NCBI GenBank assembly: GCA_017551845.1
Contig: JAFZKR010000127.1
Location: forward strand, 1 to 29,875
Origin: Bacteroidaceae bacterium
GTDB taxonomy: Bacteria > Bacteroidota > Bacteroidia > Bacteroidales > Bacteroidaceae
Reading direction: 5' to 3'
Length of the DNA: 29,875 nucleotides
Position 1 is the first letter of the stretch. Every line of letters starts with the position of its first letter. The translations under genes were made by a program, and so were the position numbers. Shown piece by piece: positions 13,638 to 22,311 of this stretch. The notes beneath the pieces are model-generated. The model was given only the letters and a program-made list of their open reading frames with translations, did not search any database and was not told where the DNA came from.

Positions 13638-14951
13638 ATGAGACGCGGGAGTGTTGATATAATAACTTTAGGTTGCTCAAAGAATCTTGTTGATTCAGAG
13701 AGACTTATTGCTCAGTTTAGGGCAAATGGGCTTAAAGTTAGACACGACCCGGACCGAGTCAATGCCGAAACGGTTGTAATAAATACCTGCGGTTTTATAG
13801 CCGATGCGCAGGAAGAATCCATACGTATGATTCTGGAGTGCGGCCAACTCAGGAAAGAGGGGAAGATAGGAAGGCTCTTCGTTATGGGTTGCCTCTCCCA
13901 GAAATTCCGCCGTGAACTGGAGGCCGAGATACCTGAAGTCGATGGCTGGTACGGAAAATTTGACTGGAATGCCTTGCTCAAGGATACCGGCCATGTCTGG
14001 AACGGCGAGATGGAGAACGAGCGCTGCCTGACGACACCTCCGCATTATGCTTATCTGAAAATAGCCGAAGGATGCAACCGTGGATGCGCCTACTGCGCCA
14101 TTCCGCTTATGACCGGTCCATACAGGTCCCGGAGCATGGATGATATACTGGACGAGACACATCGTCTGCTCCGGAAGGGTGTTAAGGAGATCCAGCTCAT
14201 TGCTCAGGACCTTACCTTCTACGGTAGGGATACTTATGGCAAGCCCATGATTGCGGATCTTGTAAGCCGCATGTCAGATATGAAGGGACTGGAGTGGTTG
14301 CGTCTGCATTACGGGTATCCGGACCAGTTCCCGTTGGATATCCTGCCAGTGATGCGTGAACGCGACAATGTTTGCCGGTATCTGGATATAGCCCTGCAGC
14401 ATATCAGTGATTCGGTGCTTAAGCGTATGAGACGTAACATAAGTTCATCCGGGACAAGGGAGCTCCTGGCCCGTATCCGCGAGGAGGTTCCGGGAATCCA
14501 CCTGCGTACCACGCTCATGACAGGATTTCCCGGAGAGACCGATGAGGATTTCGGTGAGCTCATGGAGTTCGTTGATGAGCAGCGTTTCGAACGCATGGGC
14601 GCATTCTCCTATTGTGAGGTGGAAGGTACCTATTCAGCGCTTCATTACAAGGATGACGTGCCGGAAAATGTGAAACAGTCCCGCCTGGACATGCTCATGC
14701 AACGTCAGCAGAGTATCTCTCTTGAACTGAACGAGTCCAAGGTGGGCAAGTTCTTCCGGACAGTGATAGACCGGACGGAGGGCGGTTACTATGTGGGCCG
14801 CACGGAGTTCGACTCGCCTGAGGTGGATCCTGAGATGCTTGTTGATGCTGTTGATGGCGGTCTTGAAACAGGTGTTTTTTATGATGTGAAAGTTATCAGG
14901 GCCGAGGAATTCGACCTTTATGGAACCGTTGAAAATATACTAACCCGATAA
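13638..14951 (+). CDS. rimO: Ribosomal protein uS12 methylthiotransferase RimO
   Basis: The 437-residue radical-SAM enzyme puts a methylthio group on the conserved aspartate of ribosomal protein S12. The N-terminal UPF0004 domain binds one 4Fe-4S cluster through Cys13 (LGCSKNLVDSE), Cys51 (NTCGF) and Cys85 (MGCLSQ). The radical-SAM cluster is held by Cys146, Cys150 and Cys153 (GCNRGCAYC). A TRAM domain occupies about the last 65 residues. The LGCSKNLVDSE signature separates RimO from MiaB. The gene follows ftsY by three bases and precedes the first HU gene by two, so it is co-transcribed. Length is normal. Confidence 0.96.
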   Translation: MRRGSVDIITLGCSKNLVDSERLIAQFRANGLKVRHDPDRVNAETVVINTCGFIADAQEESIRMILECGQLRKEGKIGRLFVMGCLSQKFRRELEAEIPEVDGWYGKFDWNALLKDTGHVWNGEMENERCLTTPPHYAYLKIAEGCNRGCAYCAIPLMTGPYRSRSMDDILDETHRLLRKGVKEIQLIAQDLTFYGRDTYGKPMIADLVSRMSDMKGLEWLRLHYGYPDQFPLDILPVMRERDNVCRYLDIALQHISDSVLKRMRRNISSSGTRELLARIREEVPGIHLRTTLMTGFPGETDEDFGELMEFVDEQRFERMGAFSYCEVEGTYSALHYKDDVPENVKQSRLDMLMQRQQSISLELNESKVGKFFRTVIDRTEGGYYVGRTEFDSPEVDPEMLVDAVDGGLETGVFYDVKVIRAEEFDLYGTVENILTR

Positions 14952-14953
14952 TT

Positions 14954-15259
14954 ATGAACAACAAACAGTTTTTGGCCGAATTGTCAGCACAGAGCGGACT
15001 CTCTTCTCCGGATACCGGAAAGAAGGTTGATGTCCTGATTGAGGTCTTGAAAAAAATCTGGCAGGAGGGTGACTCCTTAAGCCTGTCAGGATTCGGAGTG
15101 TTGGAGGTCAAGAAAAAGAACGAGAGAGTATCAGTTAATCCTGTTACGGGCATAAGAATGCTTGTCCCGCCCAAACTGGCCATATCATTCAAGCCGAGTC
15201 CTCTGCTGAAAGAGAAGCTCAATTCAAAAGAAACCGAAACCGCTGACCTGAAAGATTAA
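14954..15259 (+). CDS. HU-family DNA-binding protein
   Basis: This 101-residue protein has the HU/IHF fold: N-terminal helices (NNKQFLAELSAQSGLSSPDT), the GDSLSLSGFGVLEVKKKNER turn and the DNA-clasping arm (VNPVTGIRMLVPPKLAISFK) with Pro at the arm tip. It would be a nucleoid-associated dimer. The sequence is divergent from housekeeping HU, with a short charged C-terminal extension (KETETADLKD). It sits between rimO and a second HU gene (4 bases on), so the two may be expressed in step and could heterodimerise, which is inference. Confidence 0.92.
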   Translation: MNNKQFLAELSAQSGLSSPDTGKKVDVLIEVLKKIWQEGDSLSLSGFGVLEVKKKNERVSVNPVTGIRMLVPPKLAISFKPSPLLKEKLNSKETETADLKD

Positions 15260-15263
15260 TGCT

Positions 15264-16433
15264 ATGGACAAGAGGTTGAATTTGTCACAGATAGCCGAGC
15301 TGATGGCCGCTAAGAGCGGTATATCCAAGGCTAACGCCGAAAGGTTTGTCAAGTCATTCTTCGACATCATTGCGGACAATGCCGCTAAAGGCGAGACCGT
15401 CAAGATAAAAGGCTTGGGCACCTTCAAGACCATAATGGTGGAGGACCGCGAGAGTATCCGCGTGAATACAGGAGAGCGTTTCGTGATTCCGGGTTACAAG
15501 AAGGTCAACTTCATCCCTGATGCTACGCTTAAGGAGGAAATAAACAAGCCCTTCAGCGCTTTTGAAACCCTGGTTCTCTCCGATTCCCAAGCTGCTGTCT
15601 TGGACGCTATGGACAATCATATTCCGGAAACTGCGGAAAAAGTTACAGAGACTGCTCCTGTGGCTGCAGGAAGTGCCGTACCGGAAAATAAGCGTAAAAC
15701 GGCTAATAATAAGAAGAAAGAAAAGACTGCAAAGCCTGTGCAGGATTCTGTTCCTGAGGGTCCCAAGGTGAAGGAGATTACTCAGAAGCGTTGGGTAAGG
15801 ATTGTGCTGAAGCTTCTTATCTGGATACTCTCACTATTGCTCATTCTGTTGGTTCTTGCAATACTATTGTGGCCATTGGCAGGACGGAAACTATTTTCAC
15901 GGCTTGACAAGGCAATCGATAATATGGAGATGGTGGATCGGGAGTATCAGCAAACACCAGTTTTCACAGTAGAAAATGATAATGATGAAGATCCTGTTAT
16001 ACAGGCTGAGGTCATACAAGCGGAACCATCGGCTCAAGTCACATTTACTGAACCGAAACCTGTTGTTACTGAACCGAAACCAGCCGTTCAGGAATCAAAG
16101 CCTTCCTCCCTGGAACCTGAACCCGTAGTAAAACCACAGACTGTCGCTCCAGAGTCCAAGGCAGTTTCAAACGTTACACGATTCCACCTGAGTGCAGCCG
16201 ATGAATCCAAGGATCTGGGACTGTTTACAGCCGCCGACACTGTCAACTACCGTATGACGGGGACAATGACTGTACATCAGGTCAAGGAGGGGGAGACTCT
16301 GACTCAGATATCACTTGCCGAATACGGGACAAAAAAGCTTTGGCCATACATCGCGGCTTATAACAATATGCAAAATTCCAACGCCCTTAATGCTGGCTCA
16401 AGAATTCTTATCCCGAGTCTTGAAGCCAGGTGA
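15264..16433 (+). CDS. Membrane-spanning HU-LysM fusion protein
   Basis: The 389-residue protein joins a canonical HU domain (residues 1-95: KGLGTFKTIMVEDRESIRVN, then GERFVIPGYKK as the DNA arm) to a Lys-rich linker (140-172), one strong transmembrane helix (about 178-207, LLIWILSLLLILLVLAILLW), an acidic Pro/Glu-rich spacer with EPKP repeats (about 250-300), and a C-terminal LysM domain (about 336-386: VHQVKEGETLTQISLAEYG, then LWPYIAAYNNM). With no signal peptide, the positive-inside rule places HU in the cytoplasm and LysM in the periplasm, where LysM binds peptidoglycan. It is last gene of the ftsY operon. HU-like domains fused to cell-wall-binding domains are reported for Bacteroidetes (HU-CCDC81 with SPOR), but the role of this arrangement is unknown. 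Confidence 0.88.
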   Translation: MDKRLNLSQIAELMAAKSGISKANAERFVKSFFDIIADNAAKGETVKIKGLGTFKTIMVEDRESIRVNTGERFVIPGYKKVNFIPDATLKEEINKPFSAFETLVLSDSQAAVLDAMDNHIPETAEKVTETAPVAAGSAVPENKRKTANNKKKEKTAKPVQDSVPEGPKVKEITQKRWVRIVLKLLIWILSLLLILLVLAILLWPLAGRKLFSRLDKAIDNMEMVDREYQQTPVFTVENDNDEDPVIQAEVIQAEPSAQVTFTEPKPVVTEPKPAVQESKPSSLEPEPVVKPQTVAPESKAVSNVTRFHLSAADESKDLGLFTAADTVNYRMTGTMTVHQVKEGETLTQISLAEYGTKKLWPYIAAYNNMQNSNALNAGSRILIPSLEAR

Positions 16434-16444
16434 GAAGGGAAGGC

Positions 16445-16545
16445 CTGAAACGGCAAAGTCTGAAACATATTTAATTTCAGCTAATAGAAACACTATTTAA
16501 AATAATTTAGACTATACCGATTCCCAATAGGAGCTATATTTGGGA
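16445..16545 (+). promoter_or_regulatory. moxR-bat operon promoter with candidate operator repeats
   Basis: TATATTTG at 16535-16542 is a full -7 match; predicted start near 16546 leaves a leader of about 41 bases. TTCCCAA and TTGGGAT flank it (perfect 6-bp arms TCCCAA 16522-16527 and TTGGGA 16540-16545), so a dimeric regulator could cover the -7 element. Further upstream CTGAAAC occurs twice in direct order (16445-16451, 16460-16466), then once inverted as TTTCAG (16475-16480). No -33 element is evident, which fits an activated or unusual promoter. Confidence 0.5.
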
Positions 16546-16586
16546 TTCGTAAAAGGGCGCAGGATTATGGCGCTTGAAAAAAGACA

Positions 16587-17603
16587 ATGATAAATATTAC
16601 GAACAATATGAATGAAAGTGTTGATCTCAGGAAACTGAATGAGCAGATTGAACAGCAGAGTGCATTCGTGACAAATCTAATGGCCGGAATGGACCAGGTC
16701 ATAGTGGGACAGAAACATCTGGTTGAATCCCTGCTTATAGGATTGCTCTCCGACGGACACATTCTTCTGGAAGGTGTCCCCGGTTTAGCCAAAACCCTTG
16801 CCATCAAAACGCTGGCATCATTAATCGACGCAAGTTTCAACCGGATACAGTTCACTCCGGATCTTCTGCCTGCCGATGTCGTGGGAACAATGATATACAG
16901 CCAGAAGGAAGAGACCTTCATCCCCAAGAAAGGTCCCGTGTTCGCCAATTTCATACTGGCCGATGAGATAAACCGTGCTCCGGCCAAGGTGCAAAGCGCA
17001 TTGCTCGAAGCCATGCAGGAGCGTCAGGTCACCCTGGGTGGCGATACATTCCGGCTGACGGCACCGTTCCTCGTGATGGCAACCCAGAACCCAATTGAAC
17101 AGGAAGGTACTTACCCGCTCCCCGAGGCGCAGGTGGACCGTTTCATGCTCAAGGCTGTTATTGACTATCCCAAGATTGAGGAGGAGAAGAAAATAATCCA
17201 CCAGCATATCTACCACGAGATAGGCAGCGTTAAGCCTGTTATGACTACCGATGACATTATTGAGGCCCGCAAGGTTGTTGATATGGTTTATCTGGATGAG
17301 AAGATTGAGCAGTATATAGCTGATATAGTCTTTGCCACCCGTTATCCTGACAGATATGGACTCAAGGAGATAAAGGAGCTTATCTCGTTCGGCGGTTCTC
17401 CCCGTGCATCCATAAATCTGGCTCTTGCCGCCCGTTCCTATGCGTTCATCAAGAGACGCGGTTATGTGGTTCCGGAAGATGTTCGTGCCATTGCACATGA
17501 CGTGCTGCGTCACCGTATCGGATTAACGTATGAGGCTGAAGCCACTAACGTAACTCAGGATGAACTTGTAAGCCGTATCCTTAACAAGGTTGAGGTACCA
17601 TAA
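16587..17603 (+). CDS. MoxR-family AAA+ ATPase
   Basis: The 338-residue ATPase has Walker A GVPGLAKT (63-70), Walker B ILADEINRAPAK (123-134), sensor 1 ATQNP (165-169) and sensor 2 GGSPRAS with Arg273. MoxR proteins act as cytoplasmic chaperone-like ATPases with VWA-domain partners, and the genes that follow encode exactly such partners. It is first gene of the bat operon, with 26 bases to the DUF58 gene. Two in-frame ATGs compete (16587 and 16608, MNESVDL); the second would also fit, with 62 bases of leader. Neither removes a functional motif. Confidence 0.95.
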   Translation: MINITNNMNESVDLRKLNEQIEQQSAFVTNLMAGMDQVIVGQKHLVESLLIGLLSDGHILLEGVPGLAKTLAIKTLASLIDASFNRIQFTPDLLPADVVGTMIYSQKEETFIPKKGPVFANFILADEINRAPAKVQSALLEAMQERQVTLGGDTFRLTAPFLVMATQNPIEQEGTYPLPEAQVDRFMLKAVIDYPKIEEEKKIIHQHIYHEIGSVKPVMTTDDIIEARKVVDMVYLDEKIEQYIADIVFATRYPDRYGLKEIKELISFGGSPRASINLALAARSYAFIKRRGYVVPEDVRAIAHDVLRHRIGLTYEAEATNVTQDELVSRILNKVEVP

Positions 17604-17629
17604 TCCAGATCCTTTGAAATCAGTTTTAT

Positions 17630-18499
17630 ATGGAAACCAGTGAACTGATAAAGAAGGTCCGTAAGATAGAAATCAAGACCCGTGGCCTGTCAAGCAATAT
17701 CTTTGCAGGGCAGTACCACACAGCCTTCAAGGGACGTGGTATGGCATTCAGTGAGGTGCGTGAGTACCAGTACGGCGACGAGCCGCGTGACATAGACTGG
17801 AACGTGACTGCGCGCATGAACAAACCATATTCCAAGGTTTTTGAAGAAGAGCGTGAACTCACCATGATGCTTCTCGTGGATATCTCCAACAGCCTCAATT
17901 TCGGCACGTCAGTACGCATGAAACGCGAAATGCTCACGGAGATAGCAGCTACTCTGGCTTTTGCTGCCATTGAGAACAATGATAAGGTAGGGTTACTCTT
18001 CTTCAGTGACAGGATAGAGAAGTTCATCCCCCCACAGAAAGGCCGGAAACACATACTGTATCTTATTCGCGAACTGCTTGATTTTACTCCGGAGAGCAAC
18101 GAAACCGACATCTCCGTTCCTCTTGAGTTTCTCACCGGTGCTGTCAAGAAACGCTGTACGGCATTTCTGCTGAGTGATTTCATTGACACGCATGATTACA
18201 GGAACGCTCTTACCATAGCTAATCGTAAACATGACGTCGTGGCCATTCAGGTATATGACAAACGCATGGAAGAGCTTCCGGATGTAGGGCTGATGAAGGT
18301 CTTGGATGCTGAAACGGGCCGCAACATGTATATTGACACCTCATCCAAGGCTGTCCGCGCTGCACAGAAGAGTTGGTTCGACAGTAACAGTGCCCGAATG
18401 AAGGATTACCTGACCCGCAGCCGTGTGGACAGCACCTCAATAAGAACTGACCAGGATTATGTGAAGGCCCTAATGGGGCTCTTTGCCAAGAGAAACTGA
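17630..18499 (+). CDS. DUF58 domain protein with VWA-like fold
   Basis: The 289-residue cytosolic protein carries the DUF58 signature GMAFSEVREYQYGDEPRDID (37-56) followed by WNVTARM, and a VWA-like core starting LLVDISNS (81-88), with Asp84, Ser86 and Ser88 forming a MIDAS-type metal site. It has no signal peptide or membrane segment. DUF58 genes follow moxR in very many bacteria and are thought to be the immediate substrate or adaptor of the ATPase. The next gene starts two bases after its stop. Confidence 0.92.
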   Translation: METSELIKKVRKIEIKTRGLSSNIFAGQYHTAFKGRGMAFSEVREYQYGDEPRDIDWNVTARMNKPYSKVFEEERELTMMLLVDISNSLNFGTSVRMKREMLTEIAATLAFAAIENNDKVGLLFFSDRIEKFIPPQKGRKHILYLIRELLDFTPESNETDISVPLEFLTGAVKKRCTAFLLSDFIDTHDYRNALTIANRKHDVVAIQVYDKRMEELPDVGLMKVLDAETGRNMYIDTSSKAVRAAQKSWFDSNSARMKDYLTRSRVDSTSIRTDQDYVKALMGLFAKRN

Positions 18500-18501
18500 A
18501 A

Positions 18502-19584
18502 ATGAAACGCATAATAACACATAGTATAGTTGCAATGCTTGCCATTATGGCATCGGCTCCGTCGTCTGCTGCCGATGTGACAGTTCAGGCCTCATTGGAT
18601 TCCATGATGATGTGGGTGGGTCAGCAGACAGGACTGCACCTTGAGGTGACATGTGACCCCGACCAGAAGATAGAGTTTCCACAATTTAGGGACACCATAG
18701 TGACAGGGTTGGAGATAGTTCCGCCTATCCTGACTGATACCGTCTATCTCAATGAGGGTAAACGTATATCAGTTACACGTCACTATACGGTGACATGCTT
18801 TGATTCAGCGTTGATATACATTGCGCCCATACCTGTCCGTGTAGATAGCGAGGAGTACGGTTCCAATCGTTTGGCTCTCGCGTTCATGTCATACGACATA
18901 CCTCAAGGTCAGGAGAAAAACATCTTCGGTCCCAAGGATAACCTTACCACTCCCGTGCAGTTCAGGGAAATATGGCTTCCCTTACTGCTGTATCTTCTTG
19001 CCATGCTTGCTATAGCAGGCACTATATTCCTTTTCAAACGGTACAAGGATGATAAACCTATCATTCGCCATATAAAAGTGGAACCCAAGGTACCGGCACA
19101 CAAACGTGCTCTTGACGGCATGGAAGAGTTGAGGAGATCGGGCCTTACTTCAAGTGATGACCCCAAACAGTATTACACACGTCTTACAGACCTGCTCAGG
19201 GAGTACATAAACGAACGTTTCGGCTTTAATGCCACTGAGATGACTTCCGATGAGATTCTTGAGCACCTCCGAGAGAGCCGTGACAGGAAATCACTTCAGG
19301 AACTTGCAAACCTGCTATCTACATCGGACCTTGTCAAGTTCGCCAAGTTCAAGCCTATGATAGATGAGAACGACCGTAATCTGCTCGGTGCAGTAGAGTT
19401 CGTGAAGGAGACTATGGTGGAGGTTTCTGAGGAGGAACTAATGCCCAAGGAAGAGACTGTTGTCGTAGAGAAACGGAGCAAAGGGGCACGGACCACACTG
19501 CTGGTTGTCACCATAGCTGTGACATTGGCGGCGGCAATAATGCTCGGGATATCGCTCTACAGACTCTATTACGTGTTTTTCTAA
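18502..19584 (+). CDS. Exported two-TM protein of the bat operon (BatD-tail-like)
   Basis: The 360-residue protein has a signal peptide (to about residue 23, APSSA-A), a periplasmic beta-rich domain (24-155), a TM helix (157-178), a cytoplasmic helical domain (about 180-330) and a final TM helix (336-356). The cytoplasmic part (KQYYTRLTDLLREYINERFG, then DEILEHLRE and DLVKFAKFKPMIDENDR) resembles the C-terminal tail of BatD in this operon and DUF4381-type proteins. It occupies the slot between the DUF58 gene and batA found in Bacteroidetes bat clusters. Function is unknown; placement suggests a scaffold between the MoxR/DUF58 pair and the membrane VWA proteins. Confidence 0.85.
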   Translation: MKRIITHSIVAMLAIMASAPSSAADVTVQASLDSMMMWVGQQTGLHLEVTCDPDQKIEFPQFRDTIVTGLEIVPPILTDTVYLNEGKRISVTRHYTVTCFDSALIYIAPIPVRVDSEEYGSNRLALAFMSYDIPQGQEKNIFGPKDNLTTPVQFREIWLPLLLYLLAMLAIAGTIFLFKRYKDDKPIIRHIKVEPKVPAHKRALDGMEELRRSGLTSSDDPKQYYTRLTDLLREYINERFGFNATEMTSDEILEHLRESRDRKSLQELANLLSTSDLVKFAKFKPMIDENDRNLLGAVEFVKETMVEVSEEELMPKEETVVVEKRSKGARTTLLVVTIAVTLAAAIMLGISLYRLYYVFF

Positions 19585-19596
19585 AGGATAGGAAAG

Positions 19597-20595
19597 ATGA
19601 CTTTCGCTAATAATGCATATCTGTTTTTGCTGTTGCTGATAATACCGGCGTTAGCGTGGTATGTCATAAGAGGCCGCAAACGCAAGGCCACTCTCATGAT
19701 ACCTTCCACCGACATGTTCGGCAATGTCGGCAAAAGCTGGAAATTATATCTCATTCACCTGCCGTTCATACTCGAACTTGTGGCATTTTCCATGCTTACC
19801 ATAATCTTGGCACGCCCTCAGACTACTGATCGCTGGCAGGATACCGAGATTGAGGGTATTGACATAATGATGTGTATGGATGTCTCCACCAGTATGCTGG
19901 CTGAGGACCTTAAACCCAACCGTATCGAAGCGGCCAAGTCCGTCGCATCCGATTTCATTAACGGACGTCCGAATGACAACATAGGTCTCTCCATATTTGC
20001 CGGTGAGGCCTTTACCCAATGCCCCATGACCGTTGACCATGCTGTTCTGCTCAATCTTTTTCACAGCGTGAGCAGTGACATTGCCGCCAACGGAATCATT
20101 GAGGACGGTACCGCCATCGGAATGGGACTTGCCAATGCCATCAGCAGACTTAAGGACAGTCAGGCCAAATCCAAGGTGATAATCCTGCTTACTGACGGCT
20201 CCAACAACAGGGGAGAGATATCACCGCTTACTGCTGCTGAGATGGCACATAGTTTCGGAATCAGGGTATATACCATTGGCGTCGGCACGAACGGCACGGC
20301 TCCTTATCCGGTTCGGTCATCATTTGGCACGCAGTATGTTAACGTACCGGTCGAGATTGATGAGGATGTACTCCGCCAGATTGCTTCGACAGCCAACGGA
20401 CAGTACTATAGGGCAACGAGCAACAGCAAGCTCAAGGACGTATATGAGGAGATTGACAAGCTTGAAAGAACCAAGCTGCAAGTGAAGGAGTTCAGCAAGA
20501 ACCAGGAGGTTTATCAGCCGTTCGCTATGGTCCTGCTGCTCTCGTTATTACTCATAATCCTGCTTAAACAGACAATACTCAAGACTATACCTTAA
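19597..20595 (+). CDS. batA: BatA, membrane VWA protein (aerotolerance)
   Basis: The 332-residue protein has TM helices near 8-23 and 50-72, a VWA domain (about 88-285) and a C-terminal TM helix (about 308-328). The MIDAS is complete: Asp95, Ser97 and Ser99 (DVSTS), Thr172 (DGTAIG) and Asp200 (LLTDG). Bat proteins were named for their effect on aerotolerance in Bacteroides fragilis; the molecular task is still not settled, but a membrane-bound metal-dependent binding complex with MoxR is the working view. It lies 12 bases after the preceding gene and 11 before batB. Confidence 0.94.
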   Translation: MTFANNAYLFLLLLIIPALAWYVIRGRKRKATLMIPSTDMFGNVGKSWKLYLIHLPFILELVAFSMLTIILARPQTTDRWQDTEIEGIDIMMCMDVSTSMLAEDLKPNRIEAAKSVASDFINGRPNDNIGLSIFAGEAFTQCPMTVDHAVLLNLFHSVSSDIAANGIIEDGTAIGMGLANAISRLKDSQAKSKVIILLTDGSNNRGEISPLTAAEMAHSFGIRVYTIGVGTNGTAPYPVRSSFGTQYVNVPVEIDEDVLRQIASTANGQYYRATSNSKLKDVYEEIDKLERTKLQVKEFSKNQEVYQPFAMVLLLSLLLIILLKQTILKTIP

Positions 20596-20606
20596 AAAAA
20601 AGGAAT

Positions 20607-22310
20607 ATGTTTAAATTTGCTAATCCTGAATATCTGTATTTACTGGCAGTGCTGCCACTGTTAGTGATACTGCATATTTTTACCAATATAATCCGTCGCC
20701 GTCGCCTTGAGTCCTTCGGCGATCCTTCACTGCTGCGGCAACTGATGCCTGAAGTATCCGTAACAAGGCCTAATCTCAAGTTCTGGCTCCTTATGGCTGC
20801 ATTCGGCATGGGAACGCTTCTTCTGGCCCGTCCGCAGTTCGGTTCCAAGCAGGAAACTGTCACCCGTAAGGGCATTGAAACGGTAATTGCACTTGATGTT
20901 TCCAACTCTATGCTGGCCGATGACGTAATTCCCAACCGCCTTGAGAAATCCAAAAGAATCATCTCCAATCTTGTGGAACAGTTCAGGGATGACAAGACGG
21001 GGCTTATCGTATTTGCCGGCGATGCTTTCGTACAGCTGCCCATTACGAGTGATTTTATATCGGCCAAAGTGTTTCTGAGCTCTATTACACCGGGATTAGT
21101 AGCCCGTCAGGGAACTGACATTAAGGCTGCCATTGATCTGGCCACCAAGAGTTTTACGCCCAATGAGGGAGTGGGGAAGGCCATAATCGTCATTACTGAT
21201 GGTGAGAACCATGAGGGTGGTGCGGTTGAAGCCGCACAGCAGGCTGCCGAAAAGGGTTATATTGTCTATGTGCTTGGCGTGGGACTCCCTACAGGAACCC
21301 CGATACCAGGTGAGAGGAGCGGCGAGTTCCGCAAGGACAAGGATGGTAATGTGGTGGTAACCCGCCTTAATGAAAGCATGTGCCGTGAGATAGCGGCGGC
21401 GGGGGGAGGAGCCTATTTCTATGTGGATAATACCAATTCGGCCGAAAAGGCGCTTCAGAAAGAGCTTGACCAGTTAGCCAAAGCCGATATTGAGACAACC
21501 GTTTATACCGAGTATGATGAACAGTTCAGGATTTTCGCATGGATAGTCTTGGTGCTTCTTGTTATCGAGATTTTTATAGGCGAAAGCCGTAATCCCGGTT
21601 TGGAACGGCTTAGACTCTTCAAGACGGTGCTTCCGGTGGTACTCCTAATCATAGGACAAGGTGTCTCTGCACAGCGCAGTGACCGTTCATACGTACGCAA
21701 GGGGAATAAGATGTTCAATGACAGTCTCTTCATAAAGGCTGAGGAGAATTATCTGAAAGCTGTCGATGCGAATCCGGAACTTTATCAGGGAATATTTAAT
21801 CTGGGTAACTCTTACACTGCCCAGCAGAAACCCAACGAGGCTATTGAACAGTACGGCCGTGCCGCCAATAGGCTTGAAGAGGCCAAAAAAGCGCTTATTG
21901 AGCACCACTTGACAGAGGGCAGGGAATATTATAAGGTGAAGGAAGAGCTGGCTAAGGTTTATCATAACAAAGGTGTGGTCTATCATGTCTGTGAGCAATA
22001 TGACAAAGCTGTGGAGGCCTATAAGGATGCACTGCGTAACAACCCGCTCGATGACGAGACACGCTACAATATGATTCTGGCTCAGAAGATGCTTGAACAG
22101 CAGCAACAGCAAGACCAGCAACAGGATCAACAACAGCAGGATAAACAGGAACAGAATCAGGAAGAGCAGCAACAACCTGAGGAGATGTCTCAAGAGAATG
22201 CCGAGCAGCTTCTTGACGCCGCCATGCAGGATGAAAAGGATGTTCAGGAGCGTGTACAGCAGCAACTCATAAAAGTTCAACCAAAACAACAGTTGGAAAA
22301 GGATTGGTAA
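20607..22310 (+). CDS. batB: Fused BatB-BatC: membrane VWA protein joined to a TPR protein
   Basis: The 567-residue frame equals BatB followed by BatC without a stop. BatB part: TM helices near 8-28 and 56-75, a VWA domain (about 92-290) with complete MIDAS (Asp97, Ser99, Ser101, Thr170, Asp198) and a TM helix (308-326). A second hydrophobic stretch (339-355) ending in GVSAQ looks like the former BatC signal peptide with its cleavage site. BatC part: TPR-like repeats (about 372-490), a Gln-rich tract (497-523) and an acidic end. In B. fragilis the two are separate genes. An in-frame TTG at 21600 or GTG at 21627 could start BatC alone. The reading frame is open and clean, so this is not an obvious sequencing frameshift. 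The next gene starts one base after the stop. Confidence 0.92.
   Translation: MFKFANPEYLYLLAVLPLLVILHIFTNIIRRRRLESFGDPSLLRQLMPEVSVTRPNLKFWLLMAAFGMGTLLLARPQFGSKQETVTRKGIETVIALDVSNSMLADDVIPNRLEKSKRIISNLVEQFRDDKTGLIVFAGDAFVQLPITSDFISAKVFLSSITPGLVARQGTDIKAAIDLATKSFTPNEGVGKAIIVITDGENHEGGAVEAAQQAAEKGYIVYVLGVGLPTGTPIPGERSGEFRKDKDGNVVVTRLNESMCREIAAAGGGAYFYVDNTNSAEKALQKELDQLAKADIETTVYTEYDEQFRIFAWIVLVLLVIEIFIGESRNPGLERLRLFKTVLPVVLLIIGQGVSAQRSDRSYVRKGNKMFNDSLFIKAEENYLKAVDANPELYQGIFNLGNSYTAQQKPNEAIEQYGRAANRLEEAKKALIEHHLTEGREYYKVKEELAKVYHNKGVVYHVCEQYDKAVEAYKDALRNNPLDDETRYNMILAQKMLEQQQQQDQQQDQQQQDKQEQNQEEQQQPEEMSQENAEQLLDAAMQDEKDVQERVQQQLIKVQPKQQLEKDW
22095..22175 (+). repeat. CAG/CAA (poly-Gln) low-complexity tract in the BatC part
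   Basis: Codons 497-523 are mostly CAG and CAA with interspersed GAC, AAA and GAA, coding a Gln-rich linker. Such tracts can change length by slippage; here it stays in frame and separates the TPR region from the acidic C-terminus. Confidence 0.8.
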
Positions 22311-22311
22311 T

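Noticed and set aside
12672..16433. An undescribed secretion or ribosome-modification system formed by ftsY, rimO and HU genes
   Set aside because: FtsY and RimO are housekeeping and their linkage looks like ordinary operon packing; only the HU-LysM protein is unusual.
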